Assembly (NCBI GenBank): GCA_027048265.1
Contig: JALTXS010000176.1
Span: 1-9,953, forward strand
DNA length: 9,953 nucleotides
Reading direction: 5' to 3'
DNA from: Desulfurococcales archaeon
GTDB taxonomy: Archaea > Thermoproteota > Thermoprotei_A > Sulfolobales > Fervidicoccaceae
Below the pieces are notes generated by a model. It was given only the letters and a program-made list of their open reading frames with translations, had not been told where the DNA came from and did no database searches. The position numbers and the translations under genes are program-made. Shown one piece after another: positions 1 through 5,955 of the stretch (positions are counted from its first letter, which is position 1; every line of letters starts with the position of its first letter).

Positions 1-415
1 TACACTGGAACATCTCGTCTAGCAGGTTCTTCGTCACATTCTCTATGATTCCCTTGCCCAGTGCAGCAAGCATGCCTGACAGCTTTGCCACTGCCCTGTA
101 GTCGAGCCTTGTCTTTCCCTCACCAGCGTCGCTCAGGTATACGTCCGCAACCGCGTCGAAGCTGTTCCCCATGCTCCGCCCCTTCATAGTGACTTTGTAC
201 TCCTCGTTCTTCTTAACCTCGTCTATCTTGCCCTCAACCTTGAAAGTGCCAGATATCATGCCCACCTTAACCTTAACCTTGGACTTGAACTCGTTTCCGG
301 AAAGCTCGTATGACTGAATGCCAGGGACGCACTCCACTACCTTCTCAGGGTTAGAGAGGAGGCTTCCCACAGTTTCTCTAGGAGCGTTTATTTCTATGCT
401 ACCTGTAATCTCCAA
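1..415 (-). CDS. CoxG-like SRPBCC family protein (partial, C-terminus off the window)
   Basis: About 138 residues are visible. The opening (MEITGSIEINAPRETV, then SNPEKVVECVPGIQSYE) matches the start of carbon monoxide dehydrogenase subunit G (CoxG) proteins, a START/SRPBCC helix-grip fold. The pattern of alternating beta strands, a GxFKVEGKI segment and a C-terminal helix (VAKLSGMLAALGKGII) fits the family. The visible part ends in a NLLDEMFQ-like helix, so only some 10-20 residues are probably missing. In CO-oxidising bacteria CoxG helps recruit or mature the molybdenum CO dehydrogenase, but stand-alone homologues are common and often have no known role; no Cox large, medium or small subunit gene is visible here. 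Start choice: a TTG at 415 has a strong GGGGGTG motif six bases upstream and gives the family's usual N-terminus. An in-frame ATG at 445 would add ten residues and has no good ribosome-binding site. Residue 17 is Gly where relatives usually have an aromatic residue, normally Trp. Confidence 0.8.
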   Translation of the reverse strand, partial: MEITGSIEINAPRETVGSLLSNPEKVVECVPGIQSYELSGNEFKSKVKVKVGMISGTFKVEGKIDEVKKNEEYKVTMKGRSMGNSFDAVADVYLSDAGEGKTRLDYRAVAKLSGMLAALGKGIIENVTKNLLDEMFQC

Positions 416-421
416 GGAGAA

Positions 422-428
422 CACCCCC
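422..428 (-). promoter_or_regulatory. Shine-Dalgarno site that sets the CoxG-like start
   Basis: On the minus strand GGGGGTG lies six bases before a TTG codon at 415-413. It is complementary, allowing G-U pairs, to the archaeal 16S 3' tail. It would lie inside the coding region if the ATG at 445 were used, so it favours the TTG start. Confidence 0.5.
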
Positions 429-480
429 GTAGCCAGGGAACCCATTAGTTGGGAGAACTCCGGGTTCTCTGGCAGGTTTC

Positions 481-517
481 TATTGTTTAATATTTTGTAT
501 TTTTTAGTTAATTAAAA
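481..517 (-). promoter_or_regulatory. AT-rich probable core promoter of the CoxG-like gene
   Basis: This 37-base stretch is almost entirely A/T in a roughly 50% GC neighbourhood. On the minus strand it contains TTTTAATTAA (517 to 508) and AAAATATTAA (497 to 488), both plausible TATA boxes. Transcription from either would start roughly 30-75 bases before the proposed translation start. Which box is used cannot be decided from sequence. Confidence 0.4.
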
Positions 518-541
518 CTGTGAATAGGTGTGTGGGAATAA

Positions 542-549
542 TTTAAATA
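542..549 (+). promoter_or_regulatory. TATA box for the potABC-like operon
   Basis: TTTAAATA, preceded by purine-rich GGAATAA that could serve as a BRE, is a good archaeal TATA box. Transcription would be expected to start near 570-576, giving a leader of about 50-60 bases before the ATG at 628. A second, weaker candidate (CTAAATA, 571-577) would give a shorter leader. Confidence 0.5.
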
Positions 550-627
550 AGTGACAGAGGCTCACCTCCCCTAAATAGGCGGCAATGTAACAGCCAGTCT
601 TTCAACTCATGCGGAAGTGAAAGGCTA

Positions 628-1662
628 ATGAAGGGGGTCGAGGTAAGGCTGGAGAATATCAGCAAAAGGTACGGCAATACAGTTGCACTCAAAGATGTGA
701 GCCTAAGCGTGCCCCGCGGAAGCCTCTTTACAGTACTAGGACCATCAGGATGCGGCAAATCAACCCTTCTGGGCATAGTAGCGGGCTTCGTCGAGCCAGA
801 CAAAGGCCGTGTGTTCTTCGAAGGAGTAGACGTTACCAGCTTACCCCCCCAAAAAAGGAATGTAGGCATGGTCTTCCAAGACCTAGCCCTCTTCCCCCAT
901 ATGAGCGTATTTGAAAACATCGCGTTCGGCCTCAGGGTTCGAGGAGAACCCGAGCAAACTATTAGGGAAAAGGTAAAAAGGGTTATGGAGCTTGTCCGCC
1001 TTGACTTCCAAGAGTATGCCGGCAGGATGCCCCACCAGCTAAGCGGCGGCCAGCAGCAGAGGGTCGCCCTAGCACGTGCTTTGGCTATAGAACCGCGCGT
1101 GCTTCTCCTGGACGAGCCTCTCAGCCATGTTGACTATAGTGTGAAAGTTCTTCTTTTGGAGGAGCTTAAAAGGATACAAAGGGAGGCCAAAGTTACCACG
1201 CTTTACGTGACCCATGATCAGTCTGAAGCCATGTACCTCGCAGACTACCTTGCCGTCATGAACTATGGGACGCTAGAGCAGGTGGGGAGACCTGAGGAGA
1301 TATATGACCGCCCTGTATCAGAGTTTGTTGCCCGATTCTTCGGGGACATTAACATCTTCCCAGGAGAGGTGGCTGGCCTCGAGGCCTCGTCCAAAATCGG
1401 CGTCCGCCTCGAACGAACAATGCTTTCTAAAAAAGAACCGCATGTAGGTAACGGTGTAGTGGGCTATATGCGCGGGAGGGTTGTGGAAAAGATTTTCCAG
1501 GGACCCCATGTACTTCTCAAGCTAGAAACTGACTACGGTAGCGTTAAGGCACTTCTCCCCAGGTCAGAGTCTTCTATTTACAACGTTGGTGACAGAGTGT
1601 TTGTCCTAGTCCCCAGGTCGGGTTTAATAGTATTCAGATACAGGGGAAGTGGTAGGTATTGA
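628..1662 (+). CDS. potA: Polyamine-type ABC transporter ATP-binding protein (PotA-like)
   Basis: This cytoplasmic ATPase of 344 residues would power import through the two permeases encoded next. All nucleotide-binding motifs are intact: Walker A GPSGCGKST at 38-46, Q-loop Gln84 in MVFQD, signature LSGGQQQR at 138-145, Walker B VLLLDEP at 158-164 and the switch His196 in YVTHD. The segment LEQVGRPEEIYDRPVSEFVA (217-236) leads into a C-terminal TOBE-type domain (about 240-344) typical of the CUT1/polyamine/Fe ATPases, which often serves in regulation. The D-loop reads LSHVD instead of the usual LSNLD. The ATG start has GGAAGTGA seven bases upstream. The last codon overlaps the start of the permease gene. 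Sequence alone does not separate polyamine from iron or other PotA-family substrates; the substrate comes from the neighbouring PotB, PotC and PotD homologues. Confidence 0.9.
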   Translation: MKGVEVRLENISKRYGNTVALKDVSLSVPRGSLFTVLGPSGCGKSTLLGIVAGFVEPDKGRVFFEGVDVTSLPPQKRNVGMVFQDLALFPHMSVFENIAFGLRVRGEPEQTIREKVKRVMELVRLDFQEYAGRMPHQLSGGQQQRVALARALAIEPRVLLLDEPLSHVDYSVKVLLLEELKRIQREAKVTTLYVTHDQSEAMYLADYLAVMNYGTLEQVGRPEEIYDRPVSEFVARFFGDINIFPGEVAGLEASSKIGVRLERTMLSKKEPHVGNGVVGYMRGRVVEKIFQGPHVLLKLETDYGSVKALLPRSESSIYNVGDRVFVLVPRSGLIVFRYRGSGRY

Positions 1663-2441
1663 AAAAGGGTGTTCGTGCCTATTTTGTCCCCGCGGTTGTG
1701 TTCCTGGCTGTTTTCTTCTATCTTCCCTTCGCAATACTCCTATTATATAGCCTCACCGTGCCCGAGGAGGGCTTTACTCTTGCTAATTACATTGACATAT
1801 TCACAAGCAGATTCTACTTACAGGTTATGGGCTACAGCCTCCTCATAGCCGTACTTACAACGTTTTTTACCCTTGCCATGGCATATCCGGTCGCTTACTA
1901 CATTGTGTTCAAGGCCCCCCAGTCCGTGAAACCTGTGATAATAACGCTAATGATAGCACCCTTTTGGATAGACTTCCTGCTCAGGGCCTACTCCATAAAA
2001 GTGCTTATAGAGCCCCTGGGGATGAGGGAGGGGTTTGCCACGCTTGTCTATGGAATGGTTTACGACTTCTTCCCATTCATGCTACTTCCTCTATATGCTG
2101 GTATGTCTTCTGTCCCTCCATCGCTGTTGCTAAGCGCTAGGGTCCATGGTGCTGGGGGGCTCCACATACTGAGTAGGGTCCTCATACCCCTTACCTCAAG
2201 TTCGATTCTAGCGGGGAGCCTCCTGGTATTCTTGATGAGCTTTACTGAATTTGTTATACCTGCTCTCCTCGGGGGAGTTGAAGGGTACACGATAGGATAT
2301 GCTGTCTACGACCTCTTCTTCAAGTACAGGGACATCTACAGGGGAAGTGCCCTGTCTATTATACTATCGCTTGGAGCCCTGCTCGGCGCCATAATGCTTT
2401 CGAGGAGGGTCAAGGTTGTGCAGAAGATGCTCTCCGAGTAA
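1659..2441 (+). CDS. potB: Polyamine-type ABC transporter permease, first subunit (PotB-like)
   Basis: An integral membrane protein of 260 residues with about six hydrophobic segments (roughly 9-31, 60-83, 93-112, 130-150, 180-203, 232-248), the size and topology of PotB/PotC permeases. The motif PFWIDFLLRAYSIKVLIEPLG (from residue 101) is characteristic of the PotB branch. The cytoplasmic ATPase-docking EAA loop is at about 158-178 (LSARVHGAGG, ending RVLIPL); its central Gly164 is kept but the EAA triplet itself has changed to LSA. The start is TTG, overlapping the ATPase stop as TTGA; GGAAGTGG lies six bases upstream and nearly copies the ATPase gene's site. This four-base overlap suggests translational coupling. 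It should pair with the next gene product as a heterodimer. Confidence 0.88.
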   Translation: MKKGVRAYFVPAVVFLAVFFYLPFAILLLYSLTVPEEGFTLANYIDIFTSRFYLQVMGYSLLIAVLTTFFTLAMAYPVAYYIVFKAPQSVKPVIITLMIAPFWIDFLLRAYSIKVLIEPLGMREGFATLVYGMVYDFFPFMLLPLYAGMSSVPPSLLLSARVHGAGGLHILSRVLIPLTSSSILAGSLLVFLMSFTEFVIPALLGGVEGYTIGYAVYDLFFKYRDIYRGSALSIILSLGALLGAIMLSRRVKVVQKMLSE

Positions 2442-3225
2442 CCTAATATGGCACTCCTATATATTGGCAGTCCTAGTATTTCTATACGCACCCATAGCTG
2501 TACTCATATTGTTTAGCTTCAACGAGTCCAAGTACATGACGCATTTCACAGGTTTTACACTAGAGTGGTATGCTCGACTCGTCGAAAACCTAAGGATTCT
2601 CAAGGCCCTGGAAAACTCTGTGAGCATAGCCCTAGTATCAGCCGTTGTCTCGACACTTCTGGGTCTGCTAGCGGCGTATTCGATCCGGAAAGCACCATAT
2701 CTCAGCCTAAAGCTGGACACATTGATGGTTCCCCCTATTGTGATACCCGAGGTGGCTGAGGCGGTTAGCCTCATGATGTTCTTCTACATGGTGGGCGCAG
2801 AGTATGGCTGGCTCACAGTATTTATCGGCCACACCGCTTTCAACATAAGCTACGCCTACGTGACTATAAAGGGCCAGATTCACAGCATCAGCCCTAACCT
2901 AGAGAAAATAGCTCAAAGTCTTGGGGCAGGCCCGTTCGCCGTTTTTAGGAGGATAATTATTCCACTGCTGACTCCAGCCTTGACGGCAAGCTTTCTTGTA
3001 ACGTTCATAACGAGTTTCAGCGATTTCGTTAAAACCGTGTTCACCACCGGCCCAGGCTTTGAAACCCTGCCCCTATACGTTTGGAGGGTTGCGGTTCGTG
3101 GTAGGGCCACTCCAGAGCTAAACGCCTTAGCTACTCTCATGATACTTGCCTCACTCGTTATCTCCATATATTATACAAGGAAAATAATAACTAGATTAGG
3201 CGAATCCCTACCAAAACAAGTGTAG
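2416..3225 (+). CDS. potC: Polyamine-type ABC transporter permease, second subunit (PotC-like)
   Basis: A 269-residue inner-membrane permease. Its N-terminal helix (about 13-35) is followed by the family motif FSFNESKYM and the WYARLVEN segment that begins the MetI-like permease domain. The ATPase-docking loop EKIAQSLGAGPFAVFRRI (163-180, then IIPLL) is a good EAA motif. The stretch SFSDFVKTVFTTGPG (200-214) followed by TLPLYVW and a TPELNALATL segment is typical of PotC rather than PotB. The TTG start lies 26 bases inside the preceding gene and has GGAGGGT five bases upstream (2404-2410). A downstream TTG at 2464 would shorten the first helix and lacks a ribosome-binding site, so it is less likely. 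The overlap implies cotranscription and coupled translation with the first permease. Confidence 0.9.
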   Translation: MCRRCSPSNLIWHSYILAVLVFLYAPIAVLILFSFNESKYMTHFTGFTLEWYARLVENLRILKALENSVSIALVSAVVSTLLGLLAAYSIRKAPYLSLKLDTLMVPPIVIPEVAEAVSLMMFFYMVGAEYGWLTVFIGHTAFNISYAYVTIKGQIHSISPNLEKIAQSLGAGPFAVFRRIIIPLLTPALTASFLVTFITSFSDFVKTVFTTGPGFETLPLYVWRVAVRGRATPELNALATLMILASLVISIYYTRKIITRLGESLPKQV

Positions 3226-3302
3226 CCGGATTAGACGAAAACACGGTATGGAACAAGTACTACAATAAAGCGGGTACGCAGGCGTGGGCAAATCGTGCAG
3301 AA

Positions 3303-4565
3303 CTAGGCATTCTTCGACTTGCTTTTCTTATACGATATGTACACGGCACCCCCAAGTATCGAAGCTAGAAGACCACCGCCAACGATTGCGACTTCCCGCG
3401 ATATCCCACCAACTCCCTCATCTCCACCGCCCACTATGACCCGTTTCCTTATCTCCTCCAGGACTCTCAGCCCCTCCTGGTCCAGTGGGTAAGTGTTCCT
3501 GAGTTTAGACGCTACTGAGGGCGGAGGTAGAATCGCAGGGTTACCTAGGAGTTCAGCAGGCTCGACGTCTATTAAGCCTTCTCTATAAGCCTCTTCAAGG
3601 CCTTTTTCTATTAGCTTGCTCCTGAGCGGCACGGGGTAGTAGGTGTATGCCATGTTGACAGCGGCGTTCAGAGGGTCTAGAACAAAGTTTATCCACAGAT
3701 ATGCTGCTTCGAGGTTCTTTGCATCACGTGGTATGACTATGTAGTCCCCCCACTTTAGCCCACCCTCTCTCTCGGGGATAACGTACTCTACCTTCGGGTT
3801 CTCCTCCTGGGCGGTCAGTATATCACCGCTCCAAGCCTGTGCAACTGCCAGGCGGTTCCCGGCGAGCTCAGGTATGTACTTGCTGGCACCATAGTATCCT
3901 GCCAGGTAGGGCTTCTGCCTTATTAATATCCTAGAAATATCATCAACATTTTCCATAGACCAGTTCTCCCCCTTGCTCGGGTCAAGGCCGAGGTAAAGCA
4001 TTGTAACGGCGACAACTTCGACAAACTCCTCCAGCATGCTTATCCTGCCCCTGTATTTCTCGAGAAACCGCTCATCCTCGAGGACCTTACCCCAGCTATC
4101 GATGTTTTCTGATACAAGGTTCCTGTTAACGCCCAGACCTGTTGTCCCCCACATGTAGGGTACGCTGTGCTCGAGCCCCGGGTCCTGTGGGATGCTGCTG
4201 AAGCCCGGGTCTAGATTAGCAAGGTTGGGCAGCCTGTTCTTTTCTATCCTCCTGACAAGCCCTTGTGATATGGCGTCTTTTAGGTAACTGTCTGTCAATA
4301 TGATAATATCATATCCTCCCCCACCCACCTGCAGTTTTGCCCAAGCTTCTTCAGCAGCCTCATATTCATCGTAGACAACCTGGAGCCCGTATTGTTCAGA
4401 GAACCACTCGTTTATGCGGGGGTCTATATAATAACTATAATTATATATACGAAGCTCCCCTTTCTGAGCGAGAACCCTGCTCAGATATCTCCCAGCTGAA
4501 AGAGGTAGCCCAGCGATGACCGCGGCGGTTAGCCCCGTTTTTACGAGTTCCCTCCTCGTAACCAT
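3303..4565 (-). CDS. potD: Extracellular polyamine-binding protein (PotD-like), signal peptide plus C-terminal membrane anchor
   Basis: This 420-residue protein is the substrate receptor for the importer encoded at 628-3225. After the signal region the sequence ELRIYNYSYYIDPRI (37-51), a GGYDIIILTDSYL segment and SVPYMWGTTGLGVN are hallmark PotD features. Pocket residues aligned by eye with E. coli PotD are kept: Trp245 (AWSGD), Trp272 and Asp274 (KWGD) and Tyr310 (YPVP), corresponding to Trp229, Trp255, Asp257 and Tyr293. Trp34 of E. coli is Tyr here. The N-terminus reads MVTRRELVKTGLTAAV, a Tat-like twin-arginine motif (Arg4-Arg5) with a hydrophobic core and a possible cleavage after VLA. 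A GGGDEG linker and a hydrophobic segment (about 391-411) with a basic KKSKSK tail form a C-terminal anchor. The ATG start has GGAGGG seven bases upstream; a GTG at 4601 is open in frame but lacks such a site. The gene converges on the permease operon. Confidence 0.9.
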   Translation of the reverse strand: MVTRRELVKTGLTAAVIAGLPLSAGRYLSRVLAQKGELRIYNYSYYIDPRINEWFSEQYGLQVVYDEYEAAEEAWAKLQVGGGGYDIIILTDSYLKDAISQGLVRRIEKNRLPNLANLDPGFSSIPQDPGLEHSVPYMWGTTGLGVNRNLVSENIDSWGKVLEDERFLEKYRGRISMLEEFVEVVAVTMLYLGLDPSKGENWSMENVDDISRILIRQKPYLAGYYGASKYIPELAGNRLAVAQAWSGDILTAQEENPKVEYVIPEREGGLKWGDYIVIPRDAKNLEAAYLWINFVLDPLNAAVNMAYTYYPVPLRSKLIEKGLEEAYREGLIDVEPAELLGNPAILPPPSVASKLRNTYPLDQEGLRVLEEIRKRVIVGGGDEGVGGISREVAIVGGGLLASILGGAVYISYKKSKSKNA

Positions 4566-4572
4566 GTCGCTT

Positions 4573-4578
4573 CCCTCC
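4573..4578 (-). promoter_or_regulatory. Shine-Dalgarno site that sets the potD start
   Basis: GGAGGG on the minus strand, seven bases before the ATG at 4565. It selects this ATG over the upstream in-frame GTG at 4601, so the protein begins MVTRREL with the twin arginines near its N-terminus. Confidence 0.65.
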
Positions 4579-4606
4579 TTTCCCTCGTGGTAGGTTTCCA
4601 CTATTG

Positions 4607-4615
4607 TAATAATAA
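4607..4615 (-). promoter_or_regulatory. Probable TATA box of potD
   Basis: TTATTATTA on the minus strand. Initiation about 26 bases downstream of its centre would fall near 4585, leaving a leader of about 20 bases that still contains the GGAGGG site. This supports potD having its own transcript, separate from potABC. Confidence 0.4.
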
Positions 4616-4661
4616 GAGTATTGATGGCCCTGAGGCCTCCTGCTACAATGTGGCAAAACCG

Positions 4662-4669
4662 TAATTATT
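4662..4669 (+). promoter_or_regulatory. Possible TATA box of asd
   Basis: TAATTATT is the only AT-rich block on the plus strand between potD and asd. Initiation would be expected around 4692-4697, shortly before the candidate start codons at 4704, 4722 and 4728. Confidence 0.35.
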
Positions 4670-4727
4670 CTCTACAGGAAACACACTTCAATACCCCCTC
4701 ACATTGACCATACTGGGGCTGGTGTCC

Positions 4728-5789
4728 TTGCCAAGATTTAAGGCTGCAGTATTGGGAGCCACGGGGGTAGTGGGCCAAGTTTTCATGGCCCTCCTGCAGA
4801 ACCACCCCTTCTTCAAAGTAAAGAGGATAACAGCGAGTCCAGGCAAGGAGGGACTTGAGTATAGGAAGGCGCTCAGGGCGTGGATACCGCCTGTGGAGCT
4901 CTCCCCAGAATATGGCAGGCTCACTATATCGTCTTTCGAGGACGTCTTGGAAGACGATGACATCAAGATAGTGTTCTCAGCCGTGCCACGCCAGGTCGCG
5001 GAGGATATGGAGAAAAAACTGGCACAACGAGGCAAAACTGTGGTGTCAAACGCTGGAGCCCTTAGAATGGAAGCGGACGTCCCCCTGATAAACCCTGAGG
5101 TAAACATTAGCCACCTAGGCCTGCTGGAGAGGCAGAAAAGAGAGAGGGGTTGGAGCGGGGCCATTGTCAAGAACCCCAATTGCACGACCGCGGTCTTCAC
5201 CCTTGCACTCAAGCCCATAATGGACAGGTACGGAGTTGAGCAGGTGAATCTAGTTACCCTACAGTCTCTAACGGGAGCGGGACTGAGGGGGTACTACGTG
5301 CTGGAGGCCATGAATAACGTTATCCCCTTTATTAAAAATGAGGAAGAGAAAGTGCAGAGAGAATCAGCAAAAATACTGGGAACGCTGGAGAACGGTGAGG
5401 TGAAACCAAAGAGTATAGACATCTGGGTCACCACAACGAGAGTCCCAGTGGTGGTGGGACACACTGAGGTGGCCCACATAAAGCTACGCGATAATCCCGG
5501 CTCCTTGAATGAGGTGAGGAGAACACTAGAAGAGTGGAGAGGCGAAACAGGCGACGTGGACACCCCAACATTGCCAAGGCAACCACTCCTAGTATACGAG
5601 GATCCCTTTAGACCACAGCCTCTGCTGGACTCCTATATAGAGAAGGGCATGACCGTGGCGGTGGGGAGGCTCGACCTGTTGCGTGAGAGAGTGTTAAGGA
5701 TGGTTATTGTCGGCAATAACCTTGTACGAGGGGCTGCAGGAGCAGCCGTCAGCATAGCAGAATACATGCACGAAAAGGGACTCATATAA
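4728..5789 (+). CDS. asd: Aspartate-semialdehyde dehydrogenase, archaeal type
   Basis: This cytoplasmic enzyme of 353 residues would reduce 4-phospho-aspartate to aspartate semialdehyde with NADPH, the branch point to threonine, methionine and lysine. The N-terminal Rossmann motif GATGVVGQ lies at 10-17. The catalytic Cys152 sits in NPNCTT, followed by the QSLTGAGLRGYY segment, and the active-site His245 is in GHTEVAHI. The C-terminus returns to the cofactor domain (VGNNLVRGAAGAA). Length and motifs match the archaeal/fungal-type family. The same family includes the malonyl-CoA/succinyl-CoA reductases of some Sulfolobales, so that activity cannot be excluded by eye. Start: the TTG at 4728 places Met about nine residues before GATG, as in relatives, with GGGGCTGGTG just upstream. 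In-frame GTG 4722 and TTG 4704 are alternatives, the latter adding eight residues. It is divergent from potD and appears to be transcribed alone. Confidence 0.9.
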   Translation: MPRFKAAVLGATGVVGQVFMALLQNHPFFKVKRITASPGKEGLEYRKALRAWIPPVELSPEYGRLTISSFEDVLEDDDIKIVFSAVPRQVAEDMEKKLAQRGKTVVSNAGALRMEADVPLINPEVNISHLGLLERQKRERGWSGAIVKNPNCTTAVFTLALKPIMDRYGVEQVNLVTLQSLTGAGLRGYYVLEAMNNVIPFIKNEEEKVQRESAKILGTLENGEVKPKSIDIWVTTTRVPVVVGHTEVAHIKLRDNPGSLNEVRRTLEEWRGETGDVDTPTLPRQPLLVYEDPFRPQPLLDSYIEKGMTVAVGRLDLLRERVLRMVIVGNNLVRGAAGAAVSIAEYMHEKGLI

Positions 5790-5823
5790 TAATCCTCACC
5801 AGCATACCGGCTGGGTTCACGTG

Positions 5824-5897
5824 CAATATATAACCCGCGGTTCCCGAGCCCTATTATTACTAATCCACTCTCAATATATCCTACTTTAAAAACTTAT
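5824..5897 (+). promoter_or_regulatory. cysS upstream region with three TATA-like boxes
   Basis: The best box is TTTAAAAA within CTTTAAAAACTTAT (5884-5897), which would start transcription near 5912-5918 and give a leader of about 40 bases. Two further TATA-like elements share CAATATAT (5824-5831 and 5872-5879), exactly 48 bases apart. GGGTT (5813-5817) and AACCC (5832-5836) form a weak inverted repeat around the first. The stretch between asd and cysS contains no recognisable RNA gene. Confidence 0.4.
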
Positions 5898-5943
5898 ACG
5901 AATCAACGCATATACCCTTTATTCGGGTTATGGCTGGGAGAAC

Positions 5944-5950
5944 GGAGTGG
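5944..5950 (+). promoter_or_regulatory. Shine-Dalgarno site that sets the cysS start
   Basis: GGAGTGG lies five bases before the ATG at 5956. The in-frame GTG at 5947 is part of this motif, so it is less likely to be the start, although GGGAG at 5936-5940 could serve it. Confidence 0.5.
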
Positions 5951-5955
5951 TTGGG

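Noticed and set aside
562..569. TCACCTCC in the potA upstream region is identical to the 16S anti-Shine-Dalgarno core and could pair at 7 of 8 positions with the potA site GGAAGTGA (613-620).
   Set aside because: With the TATA box at 542-549 the transcript should start near 570-576, so this motif would not be in the mRNA. Read on the minus strand it is a strong ribosome-binding site, but no start codon follows at a suitable distance.
543..920. Open frame of 125 codons on the minus strand over the start of potA.
   Set aside because: It is antisense to the Walker A region of a clear ABC ATPase gene, resembles no family I recognise, and is explained by the codon bias of the real gene.
3191..3241. 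Near-direct repeat (AGATTAGGCGAA and GGATTAGACGAA) spanning the end of potC.
   Set aside because: It is only two imperfect copies of about 12 bases, one inside coding sequence, with no array or mobile-element features.
4632..4639. GAGGCCTC palindrome midway between the divergent potD and asd promoters, considered as an operator.
   Set aside because: Eight bases of perfect dyad in GC-rich sequence is expected by chance, and no second copy is seen nearby.
5799..5814. Short hairpin CCAGC-ATACCG-GCTGG just after asd, considered as a terminator.
   Set aside because: No T tract follows, the stem is only five pairs, and archaeal termination does not usually depend on such hairpins.
5834..5850. CGCGGTTCCCGAGCC-like stretch upstream of cysS, examined as a tRNA T-arm.
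   Set aside because: There is no matching acceptor, D-arm or anticodon stem around it.
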